Shown here one piece after another: positions 9,929-22,101 of a DNA stretch of 64,000 nt. The position numbers and the translations under genes were made by a program. How positions within the stretch are numbered: position 1 is the first letter of the stretch; each line of letters opens with the position of its first letter. Under the pieces are notes generated by a model, which was not told the origin of the DNA, did no database searches, and was given only the letters and a program-made list of their open reading frames with translations. Origin of the DNA: Gloeopeniophorella convolvens. Its lineage: Eukaryota > Basidiomycota > Agaricomycetes > Russulales. The DNA is taken from contig WTXD01000040.1 in assembly GCA_022496205.1 (NCBI GenBank), positions 124,001 to 188,000 of the forward strand, in the 5' to 3' direction.

Positions 9929-12323
9929 TTAAATGGTTTGTTCATCCTCCGCCGCAGATAGTGAAGGTTCCAGTGCGGTAAGGTGATCCCTTCCGCTGGC
10001 AGACTGAGGCGAGGAGGGGATTTGCAGAATCTCGGCAGCACCAGAGGGCGCATCCGAGGCCAAGGAATCTGTACTTCTAACCAATACCTCCGTCGGTGAG
10101 TTACATATGGGAAGGACATCGTCCGCTGGGGCACCGCGAAGATTGGAAGATGACAATGGGCGTGCCCGGAGGTTCACCTTGGACGTGTCCTCAAGAGCAC
10201 CCGTGTTGTCGGGAGATGCGAGAGTGGTGTCAGATAGGATACGGGTAGGTAGGGTGTCTTGTTGTGGGGAAAGTAGGGGCGGGACGACGAGAGGTGATGG
10301 GCGCCTTGCGGACGCACTCGTGGTCGGTAAGTTAGGTATCGAGAATGGTGGCTCATGCATAGAATTCACGCCACCAGTTACGGCGACAGAAGTGTGTATG
10401 GCAGGAGTGCGTGACAGAGGGGAGAGGGATTGATGATTCGGGTCGGTGCACAGAGGATAGGAGAACTCCTCCTTGCGGCCAGAACTCCACCTGTCAGTGA
10501 GAGCCGAAGATGCTGTCAGTGCGGAACGTGCCTCTGGGTGCAAAGCGATATATGAAGGGCGGAAGCAGTGAAGAAGTAACCGTGCGGTTTCCTGCTTTGC
10601 CATCCGGGTTCTCTGAGTTCTTCCAGCAGAAGTTGGTTCCACAGAGAGCAAAATTCGTGCTGAAGGCGGGTCGATGTGTTGGTAACGTCGAACTCTTGCA
10701 GTGCATCTAGCGAACGTCCCATGACCCATCCACTATAGATCGCGTGCCATGAAGAGATCATCTGAATCCATTGAGTGAAGCGTATCAGGTTTGCGAAGAG
10801 TAAATCATCCCCGTGTGAGAAGAGTTCTCGGAGGTCACTTGCAGATACGTTAAGCTGTCGGATCATGACGGGTAACCAGCGCTCATCCGCGCCGCGAACG
10901 TTCTTCGTGACGAGGGCAATAATGAGCGCGGCCTGGTGGCTCCATGAGTTCCTGTCGCGTTGGTACTGTTCAGCGGCAAGGCCGAACTCTACCCACTTGA
11001 AGCCAGTAAATTGGTGAGCCCTGAAGATAAAATGCTCAAGGATGAACGAGTCAAGCTTGAGGACTTTCAGGCATATCGTGCTTCTACGCCGTCTCGTTGA
11101 CTCCGAGACTAGGTCAGAGGTCAGCGAACGATCCATGAGACCAAGGATTGCTTCAATGATGTCCGACGCCTCCGTATTCCCCATAGTGACGACCTCCGCG
11201 GGTTGGCTCAGCGCAGTAGAACCATAGAACACGGGGAGTCCTGCTATGAACTGCTCCAGCTCGTGGTCTTCGTCGAGACAGGCCAGGGTCCATTTCAGAG
11301 AGCGGGCGTCTATCTCCCACGATAACCCTTCAGCGTACCCTGCGGATTCTTTGTCCATGCCGCCTGACAACTTGTAAAAACTGCGCATGCGCCTAAAATG
11401 GGCGCTATAGTTTCTCTGATGAGGGGGGAAGGGCACTCTCCTGAAAGAAGAAAGTGCCTTCTTAAACAATGGAACGGTCCGTTCTAGAGCGTAATACGCG
11501 GCATAACGCGCCACAGCATTGCAGGTCCAGAAAAGGGTGGAGAGGGGGGTGTTGTACGGGCTGTCGTGGCGGACGAGTGGCATGACCGTGACACACAGAT
11601 ATAGACCAACGCATGTGGCGACGCAGGACATGGCGACGACGAAGACCGTGTGGTTGATCGTCGACAGGAACACGATGAGGCCGGCGAAGAATATAAACAC
11701 GGATGCATGAAGGAGCCCAGGCAGCGCCTCGACTACCGTCGGAAGGCGCAGCTTGTCTACACCCTCCGCGTAGAACGCGCGGATCCGAGCACGCCTATGC
11801 AGGCTATATCTAGGCCTGGTCAATCGGAGGTAGCGGCGTGCCCACTGCTGGAGCAGCGTTGCAAGAAGCGCACACGTCAAGCTCATCACCAGGCTGACGA
11901 ACCAAAGCGCGTTGACCCAGATGGCGGAGGCGGATACCGAAAATGCGGTTGGGTCAGAGAGTGTGGAAGGGAGGGAGGGGGGAGTGCCGTTCGCTGCGTT
12001 GGCAGCGTTGAGCTGGTATAGATGGGCAAGGTAGAAAGCGGAGATATCCTGAGAGTTTTGCTGAAGACTCTGCAAGGATATACCAAGGAACGTGGCGACT
12101 GTGGCAGAGAATAGACCAGTCTGTATGTGACTCAGGGAAACGTCGGATAAACAGAGGGAATGTGACTCACAAACACAAGGATACCGTCCGCGTCGCCTTT
12201 CCAACCCTCCGTCAGCTTCTTGTCCTCTTCCTCGGCTCTTTCCAGATACATGGAGAAAAGTGCTCCGGAACCGTCGGTAAACCCGCTTTCCATGTTGGGC
12301 GGCTTGTTACCAAGCGTTTGCAT
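9929..12323 (-). CDS. DUF6535-domain membrane protein, second copy
   Basis: The start is at 12323 (MQTLGNKPPNMESGFTDG). Exon 1 carries the family N-terminus (KLTEGWKGDADGILVF) and splices to TGLFSATVATFLGISLQSL. Next come QQWARRYLRLTRP and two hydrophobic stretches (LLHASVFIFFAGLIVFL and VVAMSCVATCVGLYLCV). A long helical soluble region follows, then a Ser/Pro-rich C-terminal tail ending at 9929. Between the soluble part (...ELREPGWQSRKP, frame closing at 10516) and the tail (ARLLLHCFRPSYIALHPE) the frame must move by one missing base at about 10590-10615. The domain layout matches the copy at 4235-6938, but sequence identity outside the motifs is low, so this is an old duplication. Molecular function is unknown. 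Confidence 0.82.
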
Positions 12324-12895
12324 GTTTATCCTCGTGGGACCATCATTGTCTACGTTCTATATGACCGGTCTGGGGGTACGCGATTCGTAAAATGGCCTAC
12401 GTGTGTCGCTCCCTGGATGGGCCGGATCATCCTGGGGGTGAACTTCCAGTTCGATTGCGGCGTCCTGAGACATGCGTCGAGTTCCTGATGCTGTCGCACG
12501 AGTGACAATTTAGAGGTACGCGAAGATCACCGGGTGCAATGCGCGAAGAAGTTGGCTGTTGCCACAGTGGAACCTGAGGCCTGAGGTTCTGCAACTCGGA
12601 TCCGACTCGCTTCGTGGTGGCAGTGCATTGAGTCACATGCGTGAGAACTCAAGCCATTTTTGGCCTCAACTTGCTTCTCGTGACACCACCCCAAACGATG
12701 TCGGACCAGGGGCAAATCGCGCGTCACTCCAAGATCCAGGGTAGTATGCAAGCAGATATTTTCAAGATACTACGTAGAATACAGAACGATTCTCGTATGC
12801 GTGCAGTTAAACTAGTCCTCATAGTGGGTATAAACGATCCGTCGATGCCAAAACCAAACCCCTAACCAAACCCCCTCGAGACCGCGAACAATCCC
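12324..12895. other. Intergenic
   Basis: This lies between the start of the second DUF6535 gene and the stop of the CSC1-like gene, both on the minus strand. No convincing coding or RNA signal was seen. Confidence 0.45.
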
Positions 12896-15800
12896 TTACA
12901 CTTTGCTTCCCTCGACACCCTTCGCTCTTGGCGATGCCGACAAAATGTCATCGCCATCACCTTCGTCTGGCGAAGGCATGAGCTGTCCCCTCGTCGACGC
13001 ACGACGGGCTTCCTCCGGTGGTGCCGTTGTGACACTGACGTTGCCTTTAAAATCCATATCTGCGCCGTCCGTGGTGTGCAAGATGCCTTGCGTGCCGAGG
13101 TCGCGCTCGATCTCGTGCACCAGCCCGAGCGCGTCTTTGGGAAGCCAGACGACCCGTTGCTCCTCAACAGCGGCGGGGTGACTGAAATCCGTGGGGCGCT
13201 CATCCTCGATGGCCTTGGCAGAAGGTGAGGGAGAAGAAGACCGTGTCTCGTTAGTGAACGAGCCTGACGCCTTGCGCTTCATCGGACTGGTATTCGCGCC
13301 ATCAATGCGCGGAGACCCTCCGCCATTGGCGGACGTAGACTGATGATCATAGCTGGGCGCGGGCTGCATCTCGACGTGTTGCGTAGTCGTGTCCTTATCA
13401 GATGTCTTGGCGTAGTCAATGGCGTTGACATCCTCACTGCTTGAAGGGACAGGCTGCGGGGCGTCGGGGACTACGGGTGCCTCAGTATCTGCCTTCGCCC
13501 CTCCGTCGTACGACCTGTCAGCGAGCGTGAGGGGGAGGTACTTGATGAGAGGGCCATAGGAGTTGATTATAGTGTTTTGGAAGAAGATCTGAATCGTGTA
13601 AATGTCGATACCAAAACCGAATACAGCGTGAACTTACCGTGAATATAATCAATACGACCATGAGGGCACCCTCAGGAATAGCGCTCGGCTTCTTGTTCTC
13701 ATTCTGCGCAAGGAAGAACAGCGCGCATAGGCAGACCTGCTGGACATAGAGTCCGACAAAAATGTGCTGGATCGCCTTTGGGAAGAAAAGACCACCAGTG
13801 TCGCTGGAAGGAGATTGGTCGTTGACCCAAGTGAAGAGATATTTATAGAGCATATAAAATAGGAAGAATGCGGCGAACGCAAGGCCGTTGATGATGGGCG
13901 ATATGATGGAGTAGCCAAGAGTGATGACAACCAGCTGCGTTATTGTCGGGAAAAGGGTGCCCCATTTTGACGCGCGAGGAGAGTACTTGATTCGATAAAC
14001 GGAGCGCGGCGTGGATCCCAGAAGGGTGATCTTAACATAGTACAACACCAAAGGTACAACCTGGAGGAAACCACCCGCTGTCCCAGACAAACCTTGAAGT
14101 AGGACGTATCTGTATCTCACATTAGCATCATGCAAGAGAACGTTCCGGATGCCACTCACGTCAAGAAGAAAGTTGACGACTTTGGCAAATTCTGGGCAAG
14201 AAGAGTCGGGACGGAGGATGGATCGTTAACCAAGCCAGGCAGCGCAGCAATGAGGCCGGATGCGAGTGTGACAACCAAGAAACCGTTCTAAAGTCACAAG
14301 TGGTGAGCACTTTCAGTAGTAGGCACAAGAAAGAATAGACGTACGATGACTTGGAACAGGAAGAACCGATCCATCAAACTCAGCTCAACACCCGTGCGCT
14401 GAGGGATACCTTCCAGGCGCGCCAAGATACGAAGGACGATGGGTAGCAACATGAAGAGCACAGCAAGCAGCACGGTAGGCAGGAAACCTTGGATCAAGCT
14501 GAGGACAACACCCGGAATGTTGCAAACCCAAGCAAGCCATGAGTATGTCGTGCATAGGGAGTGAATATTGGAAATGAAGCCAACGAAGGCCACTAGAGGA
14601 CACGTGTCAGTCACTTGAAGACAACGTCGCCGAAAGTCACGTACCGGGAATAGCCCATACGATGATAAGACCAATCGTTGCTGCCCAAGACAACGCCTGG
14701 CGGACCCGTCGTTCATAAGGGTTCATCACAAGGTTATCCCAGATAACGTCGTCAGGCGCAACCTCAACATACTTCAGCGAGTCCGACATGCGGTAGGGCT
14801 CGTGGTGCGTGAGCGTCTGAGCGGCCATATGCGCCGCAATCTGCTTGTTGAATAAGATGAAAGCCCCATTGGCCGGTGGATAGGTCTGGTCCGAGAAATC
14901 GACGGCCGGACGGGTCCCGACAAGGGGGACCGTAATGGGGACCGAAGGGATGTTGATATTAAACTTGCCAGCACCAATGGTGTGCGTCCGAGCGGTGGTC
15001 TGGGCGTCCGCAGCGGTGGTCTGGGCGATGTCGCGTGCGAGAATCTCACGCCTCTGCGCCAGTTGTATATTCGTCTCTCGAACTTGTTCGCGCGCCCAGT
15101 CGATAGAGTCGACCTCCTTGCCCATGAAAGGGAGGGAGAAAGGCATCCAGGAAAAGATAGGTAACCTGTGCGTAGGGCGCTTTCCCTTAGGAACTAGCTC
15201 CTCGATGAGCGTCCTGCGTGCTTCTGGGTCGCTCACAGGCCGCGTGAGTCCCACGCTGGAGCTATTCTTGTCCTGTTGCGCAGCCTTCGCTGCCTTCTTC
15301 GTGTTCTTGTTGTTCCGCTTCATGGCGGTGTTCAGTAGCGCCGTCTCCGCAGATTCCAACTTCTGGCATGCCTCCATCCGGCGGTTGTAGAGCTCAGGCA
15401 TGTCTCCGAGATCGCGATTGACCCATACTTTACGAACGCCGCCCGGCAGATGAGAGAATAGACGGGTAAGAGCTGACTCGGAGAGATATCTTGCGGGAAT
15501 GCCGGTAACCAGAACAGTGCAAGCCTGCGCGGTGGAAGAATGGGCGGGACTGATAAGGTAGTGCTGTCGGACACGAATATAGTGGGCCATTTCGTGCTTG
15601 ATGTTCCACCAGATCCAAACTGATGCACGAGGACATGTCAGTGGCGGGAAGGAGCATGGCTACTGTGAGGCTCACATGTGAAGATCCATGTAAGTAGCAA
15701 GTGGCCTGCGTAACGCTTTTGCTTGGTAGATTCGATGTTTCCAAAGATGAACTTGTCAAGGCCAGTATGCCCAGGAACCTCCGTATTCACAGATGTGAGC

Positions 15801-16239
15801 GGCAGGAGAACAGCCCAGGACAGCAGCCATATTGGGAGCATGACGCGGACCATCATTCGCAGGAAGCGAACGAAGAAGTAGCAGTCCATTCCATTGATGT
15901 TCTTTATTTGGCGGTAGTCTGAATTGTAGACAGAAACGAGCCAACCGAAGAATCGAGGTGATAACGGTTGTTGACGCTTTCTGAGAGCAGGTCGGTGCGT
16001 TTCTCATTCCGAAGAAAAAATTACGCACGATTCAAGGACGGACAAACTCCTTGGTTCGTAGATGAGGAGGAAGTAACGTCGCACGAGAGTAAACACGGCG
16101 ATTTCTATGCCTGCAATGACACCGTTAATGGCTAGTGCTGTGACAAATGTCTTGGTTGAGGCCGTGGTGGCTCCATTGAGGTTGGACCTGCATAGCGACG
16201 TGAGTGCACAGGAAAAACTGAGGAAAAAGGGACGAACAT
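12896..16239 (-). CDS. CSC1/OSCA/TMEM63-family (DUF221) cation channel
   Basis: This is a calcium-permeable, stress- or osmosensing channel family member (yeast CSC1/RSN1 relatives). The N-terminal helix region reads STKTFVTALAINGVIAG then YEPRSLSVLES. The next exon carries FFGWLVSVYNSDYRQIKNIN and FFVRFLRMMVRVMLPIWLL. A long cytosolic domain follows (VLVTGIPARYLSESALTRLF... to ...MSDSLKYVEVAPDDVIWDNL). Then comes the RSN1_7TM block: QALSWAATIGLIIVWAI, GFLPTVLLAVLFMLLPIVL, VLLQGLSGTAGGFLQVVPLV and GALMVVLIIFT. The C-terminal tail (about 200 residues, Ser/Pro/Asp-rich) ends at 12896. At least seven introns split it, all in phase. The best 5' model places a 50 nt intron (16188-16237) inside the start codon, AT|G, giving M-SNLNGATTAS as in relatives. 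The protein likely resides in plasma or vacuolar membrane. Confidence 0.9.
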
Positions 16240-17570
16240 GTTTGCACGTGTTCCTCAGAAAGCAACGATAGAAGGGGAAGGAGTGGGGGCGAGCGGTGAG
16301 CTAGGGAGTGTGTGGGTAATTACTATGGAGCCATTATAACGAGGTACAAAACGCGGTTGAGGCTTGCCTGGGCAGTCGCGTCAGTGGCTCCAAACTTGCC
16401 ACTCGTGACGTCACGTCCCGTGTCCCTCGGCTATTCGCGGTGGGCGTTTCCGCACTGCTTGCAGATCCTCGAGTTCCTGTTAAGGAAGAGGGCGCTGCTC
16501 GCGCGTCCTCGAGAGAGATTCGGGAGGCTCGAGAGGGAGCCCGGCGGGAAGTTCAACAGACCTGTTCAGCACGAACATTTTTATACCGAACAATTGTGAC
16601 CCTTCCATTTTTGGCATGAGGTGCCGGTCATATCCCTTGTTCCGCTGCTCGATTGACAGTACCGCAATCGCTCCAGTCTCCAATTGCCACGGCCGCCTCA
16701 GCGCTTCAGCTGTCTCATTCCCATAGCCGGCATACACACACAGCTTCGCTTCGACGTGCATCTTTATATCTCAGACCCTAGAGCCCAGAGACTCGGAGCA
16801 TGCCTTCGAGAATCGATTCGGATGGCTTCCATGCGGGCTGGCTGCAGAGCCTCGTGCCGCGGCCATTGTCCAAGCTGCCGTCGATAAGACCTTGCTCGGA
16901 CAGGCCCGATCCGAGGATTGTACCCCGAACGAGATGATCACGGCATGACAAGCAAAATTTAGCCCGGTCCCTTCATGGAAGCCTATCCTGGCTCATCGGT
17001 TGACGCGACGTTCCGTGCCATTCAAGGTCACAGCATGTACGTGCCAGACGCGCCTCCCCCCCCTCTTAGCGAGCGGTGGAACCACGTCGGTCCGGAATTA
17101 CAAGTCGCAGACGGCGAGGTACCTCCGTGTTACATTGAAGGGCTGGCAGGTACGCACAGCCCTTGCTGGCACGGGAGTCCCGGACTTGCGATGCGGCGCA
17201 CATAGCTTTCTCGACAGCAGGGGGCGCCACAGGAGAAAAAGCTCGTGACGGCGGGCAGGCATCAGAAAAACGTGGGCATGATAGGTGAGCCGTAGTGCGC
17301 TGTGCAGATATGGAAACGAACCTAGGGATGCAGCTGACCTCCCACGTTCTTTTTCAGGGTCAGTGCTTGCCTCTTGTGGTGTGCAAGCTTGGTCCAGTGC
17401 CCGGCCGCAACCAGAAGCGTTCGTAAGTTTGGCTATGCCATAAACGTCGGTGGTTCCATGTCAGATGCAGTCGTGTACCCCAATATCACACGAATCGCAG
17501 GGGTCAAGAGGACGAATGTAGATTATGGGTTGCACTGCAAATTATACCGTACCATCATGAGAATCCAATA
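16240..17570. other. Gene-poor stretch
   Basis: About 1.3 kb separates the CSC1-like start from the syntaxin stop. Open frames at 16312-16599 and 16975-17205 (plus) and 16480-16761 (minus) show no recognisable motif, splice partner or family feature. I see no supportable gene here. Confidence 0.4.
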
Positions 17571-18704
17571 TCAGACTAAAATAACAGCAGCGAGTAGGAC
17601 AAGTAACACAACGACAAGGATGGCTATACACCAGCCCGACTTCGTCTCTGAATCTGAATCAGTGCCTCTGTGCTTATCTAACGGTGGGGGACGAACCTTC
17701 AGTGTCACGAACAAATTTGCGCATCTTGCGCATGGCATCTGAGAGTTTGCTGTCAGACCGATCTACGCCGCGACCAAGGTCGTCTAGCATCCTATGGTGC
17801 GCTAACCGGTGAGTGGACGTGCCAACCGGAAACCGGAAAGGGTAGTGCATACTCATTGTGCTCGCTGATCTCTGACCCCATCAACCCGGCCTGCTGAGCG
17901 ATGGTGCTCAGCGTACCTGCTATTGAATTGATAGCCTGATCTTGCTGCTGTAACATCATCTATACACAGGATTCAGTTTGTTTCAGAGAAGTTCCCGACA
18001 CAATCTGACCTGTTGTTCCTGGCGAGCCCACTCGGCCTGATGGTCATCGTCCCTTGATTCATGGGCTGCTCCCGGGAGGGGAGAGCGTGCATTAGACCGA
18101 ACGGGCGTCGCTGGGTCCACCTTCCTCAACCGCTTAGTATCAATAACCTCCCCCGCGGAAGAGAACGTAAGCTCACGCTGTCGCTTGGGAGCCGACCCTC
18201 GACCTCGGCACGCATGCCCTGGAAGCCGGGTATGAGAGCTCAACTCAACGCGTTGCAGAATGCATACGCACCACGCACCTCTATTTCACGACGTACGTGA
18301 CCTACGTACCGTCGCCGCTGTATAACCTCTGCATCGTCCAAGCCGAACATGCGTGCCCCAGTAGTCTCGACGATCCTAGACGGAAGCCAGGTCTCAGCAG
18401 AGGTGGATCACTGGGGTAAAACAATACAAAACGCACCTGACACTCTCTTCCAAGTCTTCCAGGTCGGCCTCCAAAGCCGAGAGCGTCGCCTTCAACTAAT
18501 GGAAAGCAGAGAGTACACCCGTGAGCCTGGAAGCACCATGACAACAACACCCTCTACGCCCACCTCATTGCGCGCCCATTCAAGCTCTTCGCTTCCATCC
18601 CGTGCCGTGCTTTGAATGCGCAAAAATGATGCCCGGAGCTGTTCTGCCGTCTGGAGCGAGCTCTGAACTTCGGATTGGACTTCGTGGTATGGGTCGACAG
18701 ACAT
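17571..18704 (-). CDS. Syntaxin-6/Tlg1-type t-SNARE
   Basis: This is a tail-anchored Qc-SNARE of endosome/TGN traffic. It starts with MSVDPYHEVQSEVQSSLQTA at 18704, the syntaxin-6 N-terminal helical domain (EVQ..L..AEQLRASF, then LSALEADLEDLEESV). A charged linker follows with the sequence RQRELTFSSAGEVIDTKRLR. The SNARE motif begins MMLQQQDQAINSIAGTLST, continues QAGLMGSEISEHNEMLDDL and ends SDAMRKMRKFVRDTE. The last exon encodes DSDSETKSGWC and the membrane anchor AILVVVLLVLLAAVILV, with the stop at 17571. The length of about 250 residues and the exon pattern fit the family. At the position aligned with the conserved zero-layer Gln (EEQ in syntaxin 6) this protein appears to have His (SEHNEML). 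It would act in vesicle fusion with partner Qa, Qb and R SNAREs that are not in this window. Confidence 0.88.
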
Positions 18705-19199
18705 GACGCCAGACTGCGAGAAGGCAGCCTTATGAGCGACGAAACGCTTCTGGCGCGTAATCCCCTCGCCTCTCTACTGCGGCCTACGGTAGGGTATAAG
18801 GTGTGCTGGAGTGGTGCTGTAGAGCTGGCGAAGCGTTGGAGGTCGGCGGATCCGAGGTGATGGCTGCGGGCGAGCACGTGAGTGCTCAGCAGCGGACAAT
18901 GCGGGCCGCATGGCCCCTTTGTTGTCGCGTTGTTTGGTTCGCCGCGTTTTCAATGACGGCGTTTGTGCGCGTCGCGGAAAGAGTCCTCCGTGCCACTTCT
19001 GAGTGCATACACCTGCCTGATACTTACCGCCAATCGCCGTGGGAGCCACCGTAATAGCATCGTGGAAGAAGGTATGTGTTCCAAGTCGCTGAACGCTTGG
19101 CAGATCACCCTGGCCTATATTCGTCGGCAGATATCACTTCCGACGTCGTAACGGCATATACCCCTGGGCCATGTTCTCTGTCTCAAACAATGGCGAGCC
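18705..19199. promoter_or_regulatory. Divergent intergenic region
   Basis: About 495 bp separates the syntaxin start (minus) and the PHD/chromodomain gene start (plus) and should hold both promoters. No clear TATA box or other element was identified. Confidence 0.4.
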
Positions 19200-21756
19200 A
19201 TGAATTCTGATACCTGGCCATCCCAACAAGGCTCGCTGCCGATGCAAAATTCCCTCTTTCCAGCGCCCACGTCCACGGATATAAGTGGTAGCGCTTCAGA
19301 AGCGCTCCCTGCCCGTCGCAGCCGAGGCCGCCAAAGAAAGTCCCAGACGGCGGAGGGACTGCCACCCGTCGACATCTTCGCACAACATATCCTATCGCTA
19401 CTCACCCCAAGCCTGAAAGAGCAGAACGAACACATTAACGCGTCTATATTGGCGGTCGTTGCAGCGATCAGTGCCCTGCAGAGCACATTTCTTGAGCGAC
19501 ACGATGAGATGCTTGCACAGGTGCAGGCGTTCCAAAGTATGATCGGCTGTCCCGTCGGATGCGAAGAGAATTCAATCCCGGAGAAGTCAATCTTGGGACG
19601 TCTCGACGCAATCGACTCGAATCTATTCCGGATATCTGAAAATCTTAAAGGCAGAGATCCACTAGGCAGGATGCTCACGGCATGCCCCGTGAATGACGTA
19701 CTCATGCCACAATACTCTGTAGCTACCCTCAAATCCAGCCCGGTACAACAGGAACGCGACAGTCAGCTGAAAACGTCACCGTCGAGCGGCAGGCTTTGTG
19801 AGTATCTGTCTTCGTTCAGTCTCATGACCTGCAGTCATTGAACGTTGATGAACGTGCTACTGCATCCAGACGATCTGATAACCCGCGTGTCGTCTCCGGT
19901 TCGAGCTACTTTGAACAACCTGACAACAGCAGAAGATACCTCTGCCACTGACTCCAGCATCTCTGATGCAGAACCTGGGAGTGAAGCAGATCCCAGCCAG
20001 CATGATACGGAAGTCGCATCCGAGACTCCTCGCGCCCAGCCAAACCAGCTGCAGCACTCGCCGGGAGACATGCGCACTTTGTCACAAGAAGACTCTGTCG
20101 GCTCGAACTCAGCGTTTCTCGGAGGTGAAGAGCTCGTCCTTATATATTTTTCATCGTAGTCGCGTTCTGAAACGTAATTTTATCCGCTTCGCCCAACAGG
20201 CCTTTGTCAGAGTGTTTTTGACCGATTTAATCTCTTCCCCCGGGATGACCCCCACCGGGAGCTCACTCCGATCAGTTGGCCAGGTCGTGCTTCCGTTGGT
20301 ACGCCAGCTGCGCGATATATCTTTACATGTGCTGATTTCCTGGTTGCTAGAGCTCCAGCAAACGCTGTCTGACCCAATAAGTCTCGACGATAACTCTCAA
20401 GCAGGTTTCAGACGCGTACCAGACTCGGAACCCATCCAGACAGTCGACCCATCCCTTTTCCAAATACAGGTGCCTCCAGAATATCCACCATCGTCGCCTC
20501 ATCCTTCAGGCGCGGAGCGCCTGCTCCCTGATGAAGAAACTGACTCACGAGATACCTCTGTCGTTGAGGAGCTGATTTCTCCGCACTCTCATGGCGGCGC
20601 CATGACACCAGACTCCTCCCCATATTCCCACGGGACCCTCTCCATGCGCGAGCTCTCCCCATTGACTGACTTGAGCCATTCCGACTCTGAAGAAAGCTCG
20701 CCCGAAGACGATGCACCAACAAACTTGTCGTCTGCTGATGCGCACGCGCTGAGGCTGCGACGGCGTTCCATGCCTCTTGGAGCATACTCAGACACACAGC
20801 GCCGCAGGCACAAAAAGACCTCTGAGTTATCACCGAAGAGGACTGTGAGCGTTCCGGCCCTAAACCGGAAGCGAAAACCAGGTGGCGAGGCCTCCACGAA
20901 GAATACTAAGAAGCAACGGCTCGTGATACGCATCCCCCGGTTCCAGTCTCTTCCTGCGATGTCAGCATCTATGTATTGTCAGTGGCCAGAAAAAGTGAAA
21001 GGGGATGTCGCGTTCCAGCGTCAGGTCAGGGCTATTCCTGATACATCCTGCAGAGAAAGCTGACGCTGACGGCTATTTTTGGAAGTTCGTCCAGTGCGAC
21101 AAGTCTGTAAGCTTCCCGTGGCTTAGAACCGTGCTAACAGCCCTTATTAGATGCGATCTCTGGTATCACTACGGTTGTGTCGGGTTTGTGCCAGATGACA
21201 TTCGCCTGTCTCCGGACGCAGAATGGTCCTGCCCGCCTTGCGAAACCTTCCAGTATGTCCCGATGCTTCGAGAAGGTCGATCCGCTTTCCTGACGTCTTG
21301 TATGCAGTGATGGCGGTATGTCTTCAGCCGCATCCGCGCCTCTGAATGATTGCTAAAGGAATACAGATACGCGTCGACAAGAGATGCAGGGGCGCAACGA
21401 GATGTGCTCGAGACCCGACTGCGACGCCCCCGACATCCGGAAGCAACCAGACGAGTTCTTCGTCGAGCGCATCGTTGGGCGCACGGCGCGCTCGGAGTCA
21501 AAGAACCATGAGTACCAGTGGCTCGTCAAATGGGCCGGGTATGTCCCGACATCCGCTTGATAACCCCGCCTGCTCGACGCTGATCTGAGCATGCAGGTAC
21601 CCTATCGGTGATGCGGAATGGATACCCGCCCAAAACATGGGCGACAGCGCTCAGCTGATCTCCATCTTCTACGATGCCGCGCGGGACGAGGGCCTAGAAG
21701 TCTCAGAGGAGGGCAGCCTGCTGCTTGACGAGGCCATTCGAGGCGGGTGGAAGTAG
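19200..21756 (+). CDS. PHD-finger and chromodomain protein with acidic linker
   Basis: The N-terminal exon (MNSDTWPSQQGSLPMQNSLF) contains a helical segment (VDIFAQHILSLLTPSLKEQ to ERHDEMLAQVQAF) that could be a coiled coil. A long Ser/Asp/Glu/Pro-rich region follows, then a basic stretch (RRRHKKTSELSPKR, KKQRLVIRIPR). A PHD finger reads FVQCDK|CDLWYHYGCVGFVP and ends WSCPPCE. The C-terminal chromodomain reads FFVERIVGRTARSESKNHEY, QWLVKWAGYPIGDAEWIP and ends SLLLDEAIRGGWK at 21756. The intron inside WAG|YPIG is unambiguous; the PHD-internal intron needs an AA|GTCTGT donor. The first Cys pair of the PHD is not obvious. By family knowledge PHD and chromo folds read histone H3 tails, so a nuclear chromatin-reader role is inferred. 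The 19800-20400 exon structure is uncertain. Confidence 0.75.
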
Positions 21757-22101
21757 GGCCTAGGCCCGCGCACTAGCGTGGGAGCATGCGCGCTGACGAC
21801 GGCGGCGGCGCAGTGCGCACCGGGTCACTTCGGGTGCTCCTCCGCGCAATTTGGCCTCGGACGCCCGGGCATGTCCCGTGGCCTATCGTGATAGCGAACC
21901 GTATCGTAGTAGCATCGTGCTCAGGGCAGCTCGCGCTCCGCACCTTCCTAATCTGCACCGCATCGCATCGCTTTCGCATGACGCGTCTTTCCGACGGCTG
22001 GCGTATAAAATGCGCGTGTGGTGCATGTCGGGAGAGCATCAAACCAAAGCACTGAGCACTTGTCCAACACTTCAACCTCTATCCACTCGTATTTCGTAGC
22101 C
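21757..22101. promoter_or_regulatory. Intergenic promoter region
   Basis: This is the promoter region of the small gene at 22102. It contains the TATA box listed separately and no coding signal. Confidence 0.45.
22004..22010 (+). promoter_or_regulatory. TATA box of the small hydrophilic protein gene
   Basis: A canonical TATAAAA lies 92 bp upstream of the ATG at 22102, in the context GCGTATAAAATGCGC. The spacing fits a transcription start about 30 bp downstream with a 60 nt leader. A strong TATA box suggests inducible or high expression. Confidence 0.65.
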
